The notes: generated from the letters alone by a model not told the origin. 64,000 nt of DNA from Prevotella sp. khp7 (GCF_900109055.1 NZ_FOIV01000004.1:124001-188000), one strand, 5' to 3'. Counted from the stretch's first letter, positions 32,004-41,650 are shown. Made by a program: numbers and translations.

Positions 32004-32965
32004 AGCCTATCATCAGTGTCATCGTCCCAGTCTATCAAGTCGAGGCATACCTTCCACACTGCCTTGACAGTCTGTGCAGACAGAGTCTGCCAGACATCGA
32101 GCTCATCCTTGTCGACGACGCCTCGCCAGACAGGTGTGGTGCCATCTGCGAAGAATACGCCGCGAAAGACTCGCGCATCAGGGTGTTTCATCAACCGGAG
32201 AACCGAGGTCTTTCCGCCGCACGTAACCTGGCTATCAGGAATGCCGCCGGCGACTTCCTGATGTTTGTCGACGGCGACGACTGGGTCCACGAGGACTTCT
32301 GTAAGGCCGCATACGAATGTGCGCAACAGCACCATGCCGACTTAGTGATGTTCAACTACGTCCATGTCAGGAAGGGAGAAAAAGGAGACGCGAGCCAGCG
32401 TAAGGCCTTCAGATCGTTTACCGAGGGATGCAAGACCAAAGAGGAGTCGCTCGACATGATGCTTGCAGACGGAGGCAACGCCGCATGGAACAAGCTCTAC
32501 CGGAAAGAGCTGTTCAAGGATGTCACCTACCCCGAAGGCTTCCTGTATGAGGACACCGGCGCCACCTACAAGCTGGTGTTCAAAGCCACCCGTTTCTATT
32601 TCCTCGACCAGGTGCTGTATTACCAGAACATCCGTCCCGACAGCATCACGACATCAAAGGTGACCCAAAAGGTATTGGACGACAGAGCCACTCTGAACAT
32701 ACAGCGCTATCGCGACCTCACGTCATGGGGCTTCCGCTCAGAGATGCTTGAGTACCGTTTCCTGAGTTTTGCGATGTGGTATTGTATGCATCAGAAAAGA
32801 GACATGTCAAACCCAGACTATATCTATCTGTCCCGTGCCCTTCGCTCGTGCAGACAGGTACCACAGGCGTTCACTTCCAAGAAGAGGTACACCCTCTGGC
32901 TGTTCAAGCACTGTCCATGGCTGATTGATTTGTTCTACACCATAAAAGGGAGGGAGGTCATATGA
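32000..32965 (+). CDS. Glycosyltransferase family 2
   Basis: The 321-residue protein starts ISVIVPVYQVEAYLPHCLDS and has the GT-A nucleotide-binding aspartates ILVDDASPD (about 36-44), GLSAARN, and the DxD motif MFVDGDDW (about 91-98). It is coupled by 4-nt overlaps to both neighbours. Acceptor and donor sugars cannot be predicted. Confidence 0.93.
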   Translation: MKPIISVIVPVYQVEAYLPHCLDSLCRQSLPDIELILVDDASPDRCGAICEEYAAKDSRIRVFHQPENRGLSAARNLAIRNAAGDFLMFVDGDDWVHEDFCKAAYECAQQHHADLVMFNYVHVRKGEKGDASQRKAFRSFTEGCKTKEESLDMMLADGGNAAWNKLYRKELFKDVTYPEGFLYEDTGATYKLVFKATRFYFLDQVLYYQNIRPDSITTSKVTQKVLDDRATLNIQRYRDLTSWGFRSEMLEYRFLSFAMWYCMHQKRDMSNPDYIYLSRALRSCRQVPQAFTSKKRYTLWLFKHCPWLIDLFYTIKGREVI

Positions 32966-33933
32966 AATATGTATTCTTAGACGACCACTACGATCAGGGG
33001 CATTTCCTGATGAGCGACCTTGAGAATCACCAAGACTGCAAGGTGATCTATAAAGACCGGCTACACCAGAATGCCATTATCAATGCGTTCTGTTGCTCAC
33101 ATATTATCAGAAAGATCAAGAAAAGGCTGAGAATGCCTTTCAGAGAGAGAGCCTATCATGCCATTCTCCACAGATACTGTGATGCCGACACCCAGGCCAT
33201 CTTCATGACCACAGGCTGGTATTGCGACATGCTCATAGGCTATATCAGGATGAAATATCCACATATCAGACTGGTGATGCTGATACGTGACACCGTAAAA
33301 GACAACACAGACAGGAACAAGGAATTCGAGATAGGGAAGATCAAACGGCTGTTCGACCTTGTCATCAGTTACGACAATGTCCACGACGTGCCAGTCTACG
33401 GACTGACCTACGCCCCGGTCTATATGTCAAAGACAGACAGTCTTGACCTAAGCTCGTTGACCTGCAAATACGACATCACCTTTATCGGTGCTGCCAAGGA
33501 CAGGCTCGACCTCATCCACCGCATCTATCAGAACTGCATGGCCCATGGTCTCAAGGCCTTTTTCTACATCTTCCGTGTCAAGAAATCCAAGAAGCTCTCC
33601 CACAGTGGCATCATCTACTCGAGGAGATACCTGAAAAGACTGATGTTCCTGGAAAAAGAGCTGGAAGCAAACTGCATCCTGGAAATACTGAAAGGCGACG
33701 CCCATTCCAATACGACACGTTTCTGGGAGGCCGTCATCTACAACAAGAAGTTCTACACCAACTGGAAAGGCATCGTCGACTCCCCTTACTACCATCCCAA
33801 GTACATCAAGGTATTCGATAATCCCGACGATTTAGACTACGACTTCATCAGAGAGCGTATTGATGTTGATTACAACTACCAAGGAGAGTTGTCCCCCCTT
33901 AAATATATAGATCTGTTTAAACAACTGTTATAA
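32962..33933 (+). CDS. Putative GT-B glycosyltransferase (CgeB-like)
   Basis: The 323-residue protein lacks a DxD but has a C-terminal nucleotide-sugar domain pattern DITFIGAAKDRLDLI followed by LEILKGDAHSNTTRFWEAVI, reminiscent of CgeB/Glyco_trans_1_2 proteins (conserved R..E near the donor site). The N-terminal half (YVFLDDHYDQGHFLM, IFMTTGWYCDMLIGY) is less conserved. It overlaps the previous gene by 4 nt. The assignment is moderate; the context strongly supports a glycan role. Confidence 0.7.
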   Translation: MKYVFLDDHYDQGHFLMSDLENHQDCKVIYKDRLHQNAIINAFCCSHIIRKIKKRLRMPFRERAYHAILHRYCDADTQAIFMTTGWYCDMLIGYIRMKYPHIRLVMLIRDTVKDNTDRNKEFEIGKIKRLFDLVISYDNVHDVPVYGLTYAPVYMSKTDSLDLSSLTCKYDITFIGAAKDRLDLIHRIYQNCMAHGLKAFFYIFRVKKSKKLSHSGIIYSRRYLKRLMFLEKELEANCILEILKGDAHSNTTRFWEAVIYNKKFYTNWKGIVDSPYYHPKYIKVFDNPDDLDYDFIRERIDVDYNYQGELSPLKYIDLFKQLL

Positions 33934-33939
33934 ATTAAA

Positions 33940-34920
33940 ATGAATAGAAACACTATTGAAAACGCCCCCATTCAAATTGTTGCATGTCTTGACAAAGATT
34001 TCGTCCTGACCACGGGCGTGATGATGTGCTCCATATGCGTTAACCATCCCGATGTCGGCATTGACTTTCACCTTATTTGTGACGAGAGCGTGACGGAGAA
34101 CGACAGGAAAGACCTGGAAGAAACCGTTCTCAAATACCCTGGAAAAAGAACTATCTTCTACAATATCGACAGCCAGTCAAGCAATAAGTACCCCTATCGG
34201 TTAGGAGCAATCTCACAAGCCACTTACTACCGGCTGTTTCTGACAGAGATACTCCCTCCGTCAATCAACAAAGTCATCTATATAGATGGAGACTGTATCA
34301 TACGGCACTCCCTTCTACCACTTTGGAATACCGACATCACCGATTATGCAGTAGGAGCCTGCATAGACGGTCTGGAGGGCGTGACTGATTTTTATGAGCG
34401 CCTTGGATATCCTCGTGAAAAAAGCTACTTTAATGCCGGAGTGATGTTTATCAATCTGGATGATTGGCGCCGCCACCATGTGCTCGAACAATCTATGGAC
34501 ATTCTTCATAACCATCGAGACAAGATATTCCTCGAGGATCAGGATGTCATGAATATGTTATTTCATGACAGAAAGATAATCCTTCCCCTCAAATACAACC
34601 TCCAGGCGGGTCTTCTTTGGAAAGACCGTCTTTGGGATTATCAGAAATTCGAGGAACAATTTAAAGACGCGCTGGAAGATCCCGTCATTATCCATTATAC
34701 GACGACCGACAAACCCTGGTACATAACTTCTTCCTACCACCCCCATCCATTTAGGGACTCATTCTACAAATATCAGAGCATGACCAAGTGGAATAACATC
34801 CGCATTGAGAATCGCTCTAAGATTAGAAGAATAAGAAACTTCATAGGAGACATCCTCAGGCGAATAAACATCAGGCAACTGGGACCATCACAATATATAG
34901 ATGTTCATCCTGTAGATTAG
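33940..34920 (+). CDS. Glycosyltransferase family 8
   Basis: The 326-residue protein has GT8 landmarks: IQIVACLDKDFVLTTGVMM at the N-terminus, INKVIYIDGDCIIRHSL with the DxD (about 108-114), YFNAGVMFINLDDWR, and DQDVMNMLF. Family members transfer galactose or glucose in LPS outer cores. It is the last gene of the plus-strand run and converges on the GT14 gene with a 4-nt overlap, leaving no room for a terminator. Confidence 0.92.
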   Translation: MNRNTIENAPIQIVACLDKDFVLTTGVMMCSICVNHPDVGIDFHLICDESVTENDRKDLEETVLKYPGKRTIFYNIDSQSSNKYPYRLGAISQATYYRLFLTEILPPSINKVIYIDGDCIIRHSLLPLWNTDITDYAVGACIDGLEGVTDFYERLGYPREKSYFNAGVMFINLDDWRRHHVLEQSMDILHNHRDKIFLEDQDVMNMLFHDRKIILPLKYNLQAGLLWKDRLWDYQKFEEQFKDALEDPVIIHYTTTDKPWYITSSYHPHPFRDSFYKYQSMTKWNNIRIENRSKIRRIRNFIGDILRRINIRQLGPSQYIDVHPVD

Positions 34921-35783
34921 CAGATATACCTCCTTATCCTCCTGACAAGTTCAAGATTGGCTTCAGAGAACTTCCTGGCCCACAGATACGGGCTATCGAC
35001 AAGTTCACTGAAGTCATCGTCCTGCCATACATACGGGATCCCCCTATCCCAGTCGATATATCTGCAGCAGCTTGCAAACTCATCGTCCGGGTTATAGACC
35101 CTATCCATATACTTATTCTCATACAGGAAGGTCTGTAGAAACATCTCGTCGGGTACAAACACATGCTTATAGCGCTTCAAGATCCGCTCTTTCTGATTGA
35201 CCAGTTCCTCTGCCAACGACTTCGTGATACTAAACCATTGCGAGCCAGTTCTCAGATTCTCCAATGGAGAGATACAATGAAAATGCAACCACTTTTGTAC
35301 GCGAACGCACAGGCCATTCACTCTCATGAGGTATTTAGGCTCCTCACCCGGCCTTCCCGGTACAAACGGGCGCCATATTACTCTTTTCGACAATGTATCA
35401 CGGTCGTGAGTTTTTGAGAAGCCCACGAACTCCTTTCCCTGGTTTTCCTCAAAGAAATGCTGTATGTATGAATTGCTCTTGATGGGGAAATCGACGCCCG
35501 ACAAGAGGTGGATGTAATCATAATCCCCCTTCACAGCCTCAGTCAGCAGGTTTAGTGTAGCCTCAACGACACTGATATGCCCCCACTTCACGTCGACCCG
35601 GTTTTTCAGGAAACAGAGCTTCGAAAACCTCATGCCCTCCAGAAAAGACGCCTCATCAAACTGAGATACTTTCAAGTCCATATGGACATAGATATCATTA
35701 TCCGGAGAATCCAGAGTTGTCAGCAGTTCTTTCAGCAGATGAAAACTGCCATGGGCCAGGATCAGGTAAGCGAACTTCATCAT
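34917..35783 (-). CDS. GT14 (core-2/I-branching type) beta-1,6-GlcNAc transferase-like
   Basis: This 288-residue protein has AYLILAHGSFHLLKELLTTL, DIYVHMD, VKWGHISVVEATLNLL and YDYIHLLSGVDFPI, the GT14 hallmarks, with PDEMFLQTFL in the C-terminal half. It is a paralogue of 40626-41492: the first roughly 120 and last 110 residues are nearly the same, while the middle (RDTLSKRVIW...) diverges. It lies at the end of a minus-strand run behind glf. The start may be the second Met. Confidence 0.9.
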   Translation of the reverse strand: MMKFAYLILAHGSFHLLKELLTTLDSPDNDIYVHMDLKVSQFDEASFLEGMRFSKLCFLKNRVDVKWGHISVVEATLNLLTEAVKGDYDYIHLLSGVDFPIKSNSYIQHFFEENQGKEFVGFSKTHDRDTLSKRVIWRPFVPGRPGEEPKYLMRVNGLCVRVQKWLHFHCISPLENLRTGSQWFSITKSLAEELVNQKERILKRYKHVFVPDEMFLQTFLYENKYMDRVYNPDDEFASCCRYIDWDRGIPYVWQDDDFSELVDSPYLWARKFSEANLELVRRIRRYIC

Positions 35784-35791
35784 ATCAGCTA

Positions 35792-36895
35792 TTATCTCAA
35801 GTCCATCACAAGCAGCTTCTCCACGATCTGATGCATATCATAATACTTGTATTCCGCCAATCGGCCTACAAACATCACATGGTCCAGGCGGTCGGCCTCC
35901 GCCTTGTACTGCGCATACCGCTCTCCGTTCCTGGCATCATTCACAGGGTAATACGGTTCCATCCCCAGCTGCCACTCCTGCGAATATTCCTTCGTGATGA
36001 CAGTCTTGGGCTGTGTTCCAAACTCAAAGTACTTATGTTCCACGATGCGGGTATAAGGATGGTCGTGGTCTGTAAAGTTCACGGCGATATTCCCCTGATA
36101 GCTCTCCTGATCAAGCACCTCCTCTTCGAAGCGCAAACTGCGGTATTCCAGCGGTCCGTACTTATAATCGAAGAACTCATCAATCGGACCGGTATAGACT
36201 ATCTTCTCCGCTAAGCCGTCATACGCCTCCCTCTGTCTGTTGTAGTCGACGCCCAGTCTGACCTCAACACCATCAAGCAGTTTCTCGATGATCCTGTTAT
36301 AGCCGCCAACGGGTATGCCCTGATAACAGTCATTAAAATAATTATTATCATAGCGATAGCGGACAGGGAGGCGTTTGATGATAAACGACGGCAGGTCTTT
36401 GCAGTCCCTTCCCCACTGTTTCTCCGTATATCCTTTGATCAGTTTCTCATAGACCTCACGCCCTACCAGTGAGATGGCCTGTTCCTCCAGGTTACGAGGC
36501 TCGCCAGTCACCTCCTTGCGCTGCTCCTCAATCTTAGCCTTTGCCTCAGCTGGAGTCTTTGTCCCCCAGAGCTCATAGAACGTATTCATATTGAAAGGCA
36601 GATGATAAAGCCGTCCTTTGTATGATGCCAAGGGACAATAGCGGAAGTGGTTGAAAGGCACCAGCGTGTTCACGAAGTCCCATACCATCTTATTGGAAGT
36701 ATGGAAAATATGTGGGCCATACTTATGCACATTGATATCCTCTATCTTCTCACAATAGAGGTTACCTCCTATATGCGGGCGTTTGTCAATCACGAGTACA
36801 GACTTGCCTATCTGCTTCAGGCGATAAGCCATCATAGAGCCGGCCAGTCCCGCTCCGACAATCAGGTAATCATATTTTAAGTTCTTATTCATCAT
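35792..36895 (-). CDS. glf: UDP-galactopyranose mutase
   Basis: This flavoenzyme converts UDP-galactopyranose to UDP-galactofuranose. The 367-residue protein has the FAD motif YLIVGAGLAGSMMAYRL, IDKRPHIGGNLY, HKYGPHIFHTSN and YTEKQWGRDCKDLP, all characteristic. It predicts galactofuranose in the polymer made by this locus. It overlaps the upstream GT2 gene by 11 nt and precedes the GT14 gene by 8 bp. Confidence 0.97.
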   Translation of the reverse strand: MMNKNLKYDYLIVGAGLAGSMMAYRLKQIGKSVLVIDKRPHIGGNLYCEKIEDINVHKYGPHIFHTSNKMVWDFVNTLVPFNHFRYCPLASYKGRLYHLPFNMNTFYELWGTKTPAEAKAKIEEQRKEVTGEPRNLEEQAISLVGREVYEKLIKGYTEKQWGRDCKDLPSFIIKRLPVRYRYDNNYFNDCYQGIPVGGYNRIIEKLLDGVEVRLGVDYNRQREAYDGLAEKIVYTGPIDEFFDYKYGPLEYRSLRFEEEVLDQESYQGNIAVNFTDHDHPYTRIVEHKYFEFGTQPKTVITKEYSQEWQLGMEPYYPVNDARNGERYAQYKAEADRLDHVMFVGRLAEYKYYDMHQIVEKLLVMDLR

Positions 36896-37943
36896 CCCTA
36901 ATTATTTGTTTTTTTATTCCAGATACAATAACATAAAAATACCGATGGCACAGATATTCCCAATAAGAAGCAATAAAGGGTGGCATCATGAAATGCAAGT
37001 CATGAAAAATTTTCTTTATATGGAAGCCATTCGCATGTATAATAGATTTCACAGGCGCTTTCACATAGGGGCGCATCTCCTGATAAGTTGATACAAAATC
37101 CGACAGGGTTGTTGTATGGAAGTCAAGAAGCTTGTAAAAGAACAACCTATAAACACGATATATATAATCATCTGTTTCTATCTGGCGTTCATCGACGAAA
37201 GCTGTTATATCTTTAATGATTATCATTAAGTTATTATAGTATTTCCTCCCATCATCCGGAGCAGACAAGCCGTCATCTCTATATCTATAAAGATATGTCG
37301 TATGACTCACGACATAGAAAGACGATGCCAGACAAGCAATCTGGAACGACCATAAATGGTCCTCATATATCAGTCCCTCTTTAAACCTTAGATGATTTTG
37401 CCTGATGAAGTCAGCTCGGAGCAACCTGTTCCATGCTGTCATATTCTGCCATTCGCTGATGGTTCTCATCATGGTCGAAGGAGAGAAGACCACATCATGA
37501 GGAAGATGCTGTTCCAAATAACTTTCCACGTATTCCCGCTGGCCTGATGGCAGGATCCTGTAACGTTTCAGACATCCCATTACCACATCATGCCATTCTT
37601 TTTCCAAGGGTTTTGCCAACGACTCAATACAATCATCAGTCAGTTCGTCGTCACTATCCAGAAAAAACAGATAGTCACCAGTAGCTACATCCATACCGGT
37701 ATTCCGAGCAGCAGAGAGCCCCCGATTATGAGTATGATGCAAGACCTTGAATGAAACGGCGCCAGTATATTCTGCTATTAGTTTCCCGGCAATCGCCATA
37801 CTTTCGTCAGTGCCACAATCATCTACCAGAATACATTCCATGGAGCCGTCGTACGTCTGACGCATAACACTCCTCAAGCAAGCCTCAACATAAGGCTCTA
37901 CATGATAAACAGGGACTATGATGCTGACAGACGGCCTTTTCAT
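36885..37943 (-). CDS. Glycosyltransferase family 2
   Basis: The start MKRPSVSIIVPVYHVEPYVE at 37943 is preferred; 20 upstream residues overlap the neighbouring GT2 gene. The 352-residue protein has CILVDDCGTD, HNRGLSAARNTG and FFLDSDDELTDDC (DxD). It shares the whole layout with the adjacent gene at 37946-38938 and may be an old duplicate of it. The C-terminus ends in a helical tail with aromatic residues that may touch the membrane. Confidence 0.92.
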   Translation of the reverse strand: MKRPSVSIIVPVYHVEPYVEACLRSVMRQTYDGSMECILVDDCGTDESMAIAGKLIAEYTGAVSFKVLHHTHNRGLSAARNTGMDVATGDYLFFLDSDDELTDDCIESLAKPLEKEWHDVVMGCLKRYRILPSGQREYVESYLEQHLPHDVVFSPSTMMRTISEWQNMTAWNRLLRADFIRQNHLRFKEGLIYEDHLWSFQIACLASSFYVVSHTTYLYRYRDDGLSAPDDGRKYYNNLMIIIKDITAFVDERQIETDDYIYRVYRLFFYKLLDFHTTTLSDFVSTYQEMRPYVKAPVKSIIHANGFHIKKIFHDLHFMMPPFIASYWEYLCHRYFYVIVSGIKKQIIRDDE

Positions 37944-37945
37944 CT

Positions 37946-38938
37946 CTATCTGGTGTTTAGTGCAAATCTGACAATATAGTGGAACAGCTGTCTGCCGGGC
38001 CATGTCTTGCGCATCATGCTGGTTGCCAGCAGCAGCGACCGGTTATGGAGATCATGCCTGAAAGACAGCTCCTTTCTGAATTTCCGTGCAGCCTGAGAGT
38101 ACAGGCGACTCTTAGGGCTCTCTATGTAGTTCAGGCAGAAGCCCCTTATATAGAACCTTGCCTCTCTCTTACTATCCACCTTACTGAAATGGTTTGTAAT
38201 CTCTTCATAGATATGTCCTTTATAGACCAGCATTCTCTTCGTGTCAAGGCTTGTAGTAATCGAGCCAGGATGTCTGTGATAAATATATGTCACATCATTG
38301 ATCAGATACGCATGCGAGACATGCTGCATCACATAGAACATCCAAGGTGCATCCTCCCAATACAGGTTCTCATCGAAGAACAAAGAGAAACGGGTAATCA
38401 TATCCTTCTTTATCAGTTTATTCCATGCCGTTGTCTCAATATTCTTCTTCACGTAATAATATTCGCGCACCTCGTCATTCGTTCTCAGGTCGGCCTGCTC
38501 ATGTTTTTTCGGCATGGATACAGCCCCCCTGCTTCCTTCACTCCTTTCCTCCACATTGCCCACGACGAGGTCGATCGTGTTGTCGCGCTCAACAGGTGCA
38601 GCCAGTTTCTCTATACAGTCGCTTGATATCTCATCGTCGCTATCCACATAAAGGATATAGTCACCCATGGCAATCTGCGTCCCTGTGTTTCTGGCAGCAG
38701 AGAGGCCTTTATTCCTTTCATGACTGACAATTCTGAAGCTGATGGGACCGTCATACTGTTCAATCAGAGCCTTACACTTCTCAATACTGTCATCGGGTGT
38801 TGCGTCATCAACGAGTATACACTCGAAACAGTCGTATGTCTGTCGCATGACCGACGCCATGCAACGCTCGATGTAAGCCGACACCTTATAAACCGGCACG
38901 ACGACTGAGACCATTATGTTCTTCTTCCCTTCGCGCAT
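37946..38938 (-). CDS. Glycosyltransferase family 2
   Basis: The 330-residue protein has VSVVVPVYKVSAYIERCM, CILVDDATPDDS, ERNKGLSAARNTGTQ and YVDSDDEISSDC. It is placed 2 bp before the next GT2 and directly after the DUF4422 gene. An internal Met at residue 9 (38914) is an alternative start. It is probably co-transcribed from upstream in the run 41492-34917. Confidence 0.92.
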   Translation of the reverse strand: MREGKKNIMVSVVVPVYKVSAYIERCMASVMRQTYDCFECILVDDATPDDSIEKCKALIEQYDGPISFRIVSHERNKGLSAARNTGTQIAMGDYILYVDSDDEISSDCIEKLAAPVERDNTIDLVVGNVEERSEGSRGAVSMPKKHEQADLRTNDEVREYYYVKKNIETTAWNKLIKKDMITRFSLFFDENLYWEDAPWMFYVMQHVSHAYLINDVTYIYHRHPGSITTSLDTKRMLVYKGHIYEEITNHFSKVDSKREARFYIRGFCLNYIESPKSRLYSQAARKFRKELSFRHDLHNRSLLLATSMMRKTWPGRQLFHYIVRFALNTR

Positions 38939-39781
38939 CTACTGAACACTTATACGGTCTGATTTGAAGCCGACCAAGACAGCAGGGTCATACCAGTCCT
39001 CTAATGTCTTTTCCCAGGAGGAGAACTTACGAGTATACACCTTGTTTACCACCTTCATCAAAGGCACGGCACACTTAGACCTACGAGATCTTATCTTTGG
39101 CACCCCCGGTTCATCATTCACATCTACGAAATGTACTTTCAGGTGATGATGTATCATATATGCCGCCATCAGATATTCGCCCATATAGGCCAACGTACGC
39201 CTGGCTCTTGTATATGGCATCGGCTTCAAGTGTTTCTCGCACTCAGACAAGATATCGAAAAGCCATTCCGCATACTGGTCGAACAGCTGTTTCCTGCAGA
39301 TCAGCATATTAAGCGGATAAAGGAAGTTGCCTCGAAAGAAATCGAGCATGGTCTGTTCGTAATCAGGATACTTCTTCTTAATCACCATTAGAAGAATCGT
39401 AAACTCGTCTAAAGTGATATAAGAAAGGAAGTCCATTCTCACAGGATAGGGGAAACACTTCTTCAGCGCTATCACATCATGGTTTCTCAACAAGCGGTCA
39501 ACCTTCTCCGATGTTATCCTGATATCAAAGAAACGTCTGTAATGACAAAAGCCGACATACTCCACATCATGCAGGTTCTTCCATGCCCAATACTGGGCAG
39601 TCAGTTCACAGTACACGGGATTCTTCTCACTGATGTTATCACCAGTGTCGTCACCAATCATATCGGCCATCTCCTCCTTGAACCTGGACACGGCGCGCCC
39701 CACATGAATTGGGGTGTAAATATCATCCTGATATACCTTACCCGGTTTATGGCAGGCCACTAATATCTTTATCTTCTCCAT
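38939..39781 (-). CDS. DUF4422 glycosyltransferase-like protein (copy 2)
   Basis: The 280-residue protein starts KIKILVACHKPGKVYQDDIY, with GDDTGDNIS, YCELTAQYWAWKNL and YVGFCHYRRFF, the DUF4422 signature. The domain occurs alone or fused in capsule and LPS loci and is regarded as a glycosyltransferase. It is a tandem paralogue of 39784-40629, near-identical for the first 75 residues and diverging in the acceptor-side half. Confidence 0.9.
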   Translation of the reverse strand: MEKIKILVACHKPGKVYQDDIYTPIHVGRAVSRFKEEMADMIGDDTGDNISEKNPVYCELTAQYWAWKNLHDVEYVGFCHYRRFFDIRITSEKVDRLLRNHDVIALKKCFPYPVRMDFLSYITLDEFTILLMVIKKKYPDYEQTMLDFFRGNFLYPLNMLICRKQLFDQYAEWLFDILSECEKHLKPMPYTRARRTLAYMGEYLMAAYMIHHHLKVHFVDVNDEPGVPKIRSRRSKCAVPLMKVVNKVYTRKFSSWEKTLEDWYDPAVLVGFKSDRISVQ

Positions 39782-39783
39782 GA

Positions 39784-40629
39784 CTATATTTCTATTTGAT
39801 CCTGTTTGAAGCCGACCAAGACAGACTCCTGGTAATAACTCTCAAGAGACCTGTTCCTCCTGAATATCATCATATATGCCCGATGAATCACATGGCACCA
39901 GCAATGCCTCCGTATGATATAAGCACGCCATCTCCACGAGTGCCTGACAAATTCATGGTTCCCACAATAATCGACAAAAGCCATTTTCTTGTGATGATAC
40001 ATCATATAAACAGGCATCAGGTATTCACCCATATAAGCCAGCGAGCGTTCCAGTCTGGAATAGGGCACTGGCTTCATGTGTTTCTCACACTCAGACAGGA
40101 TATCAAAAAGCCATTCTGCATACTGGTCGAACAGTTCCTTCTTACAGATAAACATGTTCTTGGCATAAAGAACATTCCCCCGGAGATAGTCGATCATGGT
40201 CTGTTCATAATCCGGGTATTTCTTTTTCACCACCATCATCATGATAACCAGATGCTCCATGGAGATATACCGCATGATCTCCCAATACATAGGAAAGGGG
40301 AATACCATCTTCAGTGCGATGACATCTTTATGCTTCAGCATATCGGTCAACTGACTCTCCGTGTTCTCAAAATTAAAATACCTCCGGTAATGGCAGAAAC
40401 CGATATAGTCCACATCATGCAGATTCTTCCATGCCCAGTATTGTGCGGTCAGTTCACAGTATTTAGGATTCTTCTCACTGATGTTATCCCCAGTATCGTC
40501 ACCTATCATGCCAGCCATCTCCTCCTTATACCCGGAAACGGCACGCCCCACATGGATCGGGGTGTAGATATCATCCTGATATACCTTTCCTGGTTTATGG
40601 CAAGCCACTAATATCTTTATCTTACTCAT
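39784..40629 (-). CDS. DUF4422 glycosyltransferase-like protein (copy 1)
   Basis: The 281-residue protein shares KIKILVACHKPGKVYQDDIY, YCELTAQYWAWKNLHDVDYI and GFCHYRRYF with the adjacent copy; FDQYAEWLFDILSECEKH is also common to both. It overlaps the upstream GT14 gene by 4 nt and is 2 bp from its paralogue, as expected from tandem duplication followed by divergence of the C-terminal half. Confidence 0.9.
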   Translation of the reverse strand: MSKIKILVACHKPGKVYQDDIYTPIHVGRAVSGYKEEMAGMIGDDTGDNISEKNPKYCELTAQYWAWKNLHDVDYIGFCHYRRYFNFENTESQLTDMLKHKDVIALKMVFPFPMYWEIMRYISMEHLVIMMMVVKKKYPDYEQTMIDYLRGNVLYAKNMFICKKELFDQYAEWLFDILSECEKHMKPVPYSRLERSLAYMGEYLMPVYMMYHHKKMAFVDYCGNHEFVRHSWRWRAYIIRRHCWCHVIHRAYMMIFRRNRSLESYYQESVLVGFKQDQIEI

Positions 40630-41492
40630 TTATCTGCTATATAACTCTTTATTCTCCCAATCAGGTCCATATTACCCTCAGAGAACTTCCTTGCCCACAG
40701 ATACGGGCTGTTGACTAGCTCGTCGAAGTCATCATCCTGCCAGACATAAGGTCCTCCCCTATGCCAGTCGATCTGTCTGCAGCAGCTTGCGAACTCATCG
40801 TCCGGGTTATAGACCCTGTCCATATACTTATTCTCATACAGGAACGTCTGTAGGAACATCTCGTCGGGGAAGAACACGTGTTTATAACGCTTCAAGATCC
40901 ACTGCTTGCGGTTTACCAGTTCCTCAGCCAACGGTTTCGTGATGCTAAACCAGGCAGAGCCCATCTTCAGACTGTCTATTGGCGATATACAACGCAAATT
41001 CAACCTCCTTTGGACAGCTATGAAGCGTTTGTTCATCTTTTGAATGAACTTCGGCCTCCCGTCAGCCCTTCCTACCAACTGACGCCAGACAGTTCTTTGT
41101 TCCAGAAAAGCCCGGTTAAGCACTTTTGAGAAGCCCACGAACTCCTTTCCCTGGTTTTCCTCAAAGAAGCGCTGTATGTATGAATTGCCCTTGACGGGAA
41201 AATCGACGCCCGACAGCAGATGAAGATAATCATAGTCACCCTTCACCGCTTCAGCCATCAGATTCAGCGTTGCCTCGACAATCGTGACATGGCCCCACTT
41301 CACATCGACCCGGTTTTTCACGAAACAGACCTTCGAAAACCTCATGCCCTCCAGGAAAGCCGCCTCATCAAACTGAGATACTTTCAAGTCCATATGGACA
41401 TAGATATCATTATCTGGTGAATCCAGAGCCGTCAGCAGTTCTTTCAGCAGACTAAAACTTCCATGGGCTAATATCAGATACGCGAACTTCAT
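40626..41492 (-). CDS. GT14 (core-2/I-branching type) glycosyltransferase, paralogue of 34917-35783
   Basis: The 288-residue protein has the GT14 motifs AYLILAHGSFSLLKELLTAL, DIYVHMDLKV, VKWGHVTIVEATLNLM and YDYLHLLSGVDFPV. The central third (LNRAFLEQRTVWRQLV...) differs from its paralogue while both flanks stay nearly identical. The promoter box lies only 11 bp before the ATG, so the mRNA may have almost no leader. It is the first gene of the minus-strand run to 34917. Confidence 0.9.
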   Translation of the reverse strand: MKFAYLILAHGSFSLLKELLTALDSPDNDIYVHMDLKVSQFDEAAFLEGMRFSKVCFVKNRVDVKWGHVTIVEATLNLMAEAVKGDYDYLHLLSGVDFPVKGNSYIQRFFEENQGKEFVGFSKVLNRAFLEQRTVWRQLVGRADGRPKFIQKMNKRFIAVQRRLNLRCISPIDSLKMGSAWFSITKPLAEELVNRKQWILKRYKHVFFPDEMFLQTFLYENKYMDRVYNPDDEFASCCRQIDWHRGGPYVWQDDDFDELVNSPYLWARKFSEGNMDLIGRIKSYIADK

Positions 41493-41501
41493 AAAACGGA
41501 T

Positions 41502-41650
41502 GCAAAGTTACGAAAAGTTGAGAGCAAAACAAAAGAATTTATTCTTTTTTTGCCGAGACGGAGTAACTTCGCTGTCACAAACGGCAAAGTTACGAAAAGT
41601 TGAGAGCAAAACAAAAGAATTTATTCTTTTTTTGCCGAGACGAAGTAAGT
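41502..41650. repeat. Two direct copies of a 65-bp intergenic repeat, each carrying a promoter box
   Basis: A segment starting GCAAAGTTACGAAAAGTTG at 41502 and running to GCCGAGACGGAGTAA is repeated almost perfectly from 41584 (82-bp offset). Read on the minus strand each copy ends in TAACTTTGC, i.e. a TAnnTTTG box at 41503-41510 and 41585-41592. The proximal one is positioned to transcribe the GT14 gene. Similar sequence is, from memory, widespread between genes in Prevotella. Confidence 0.8.
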
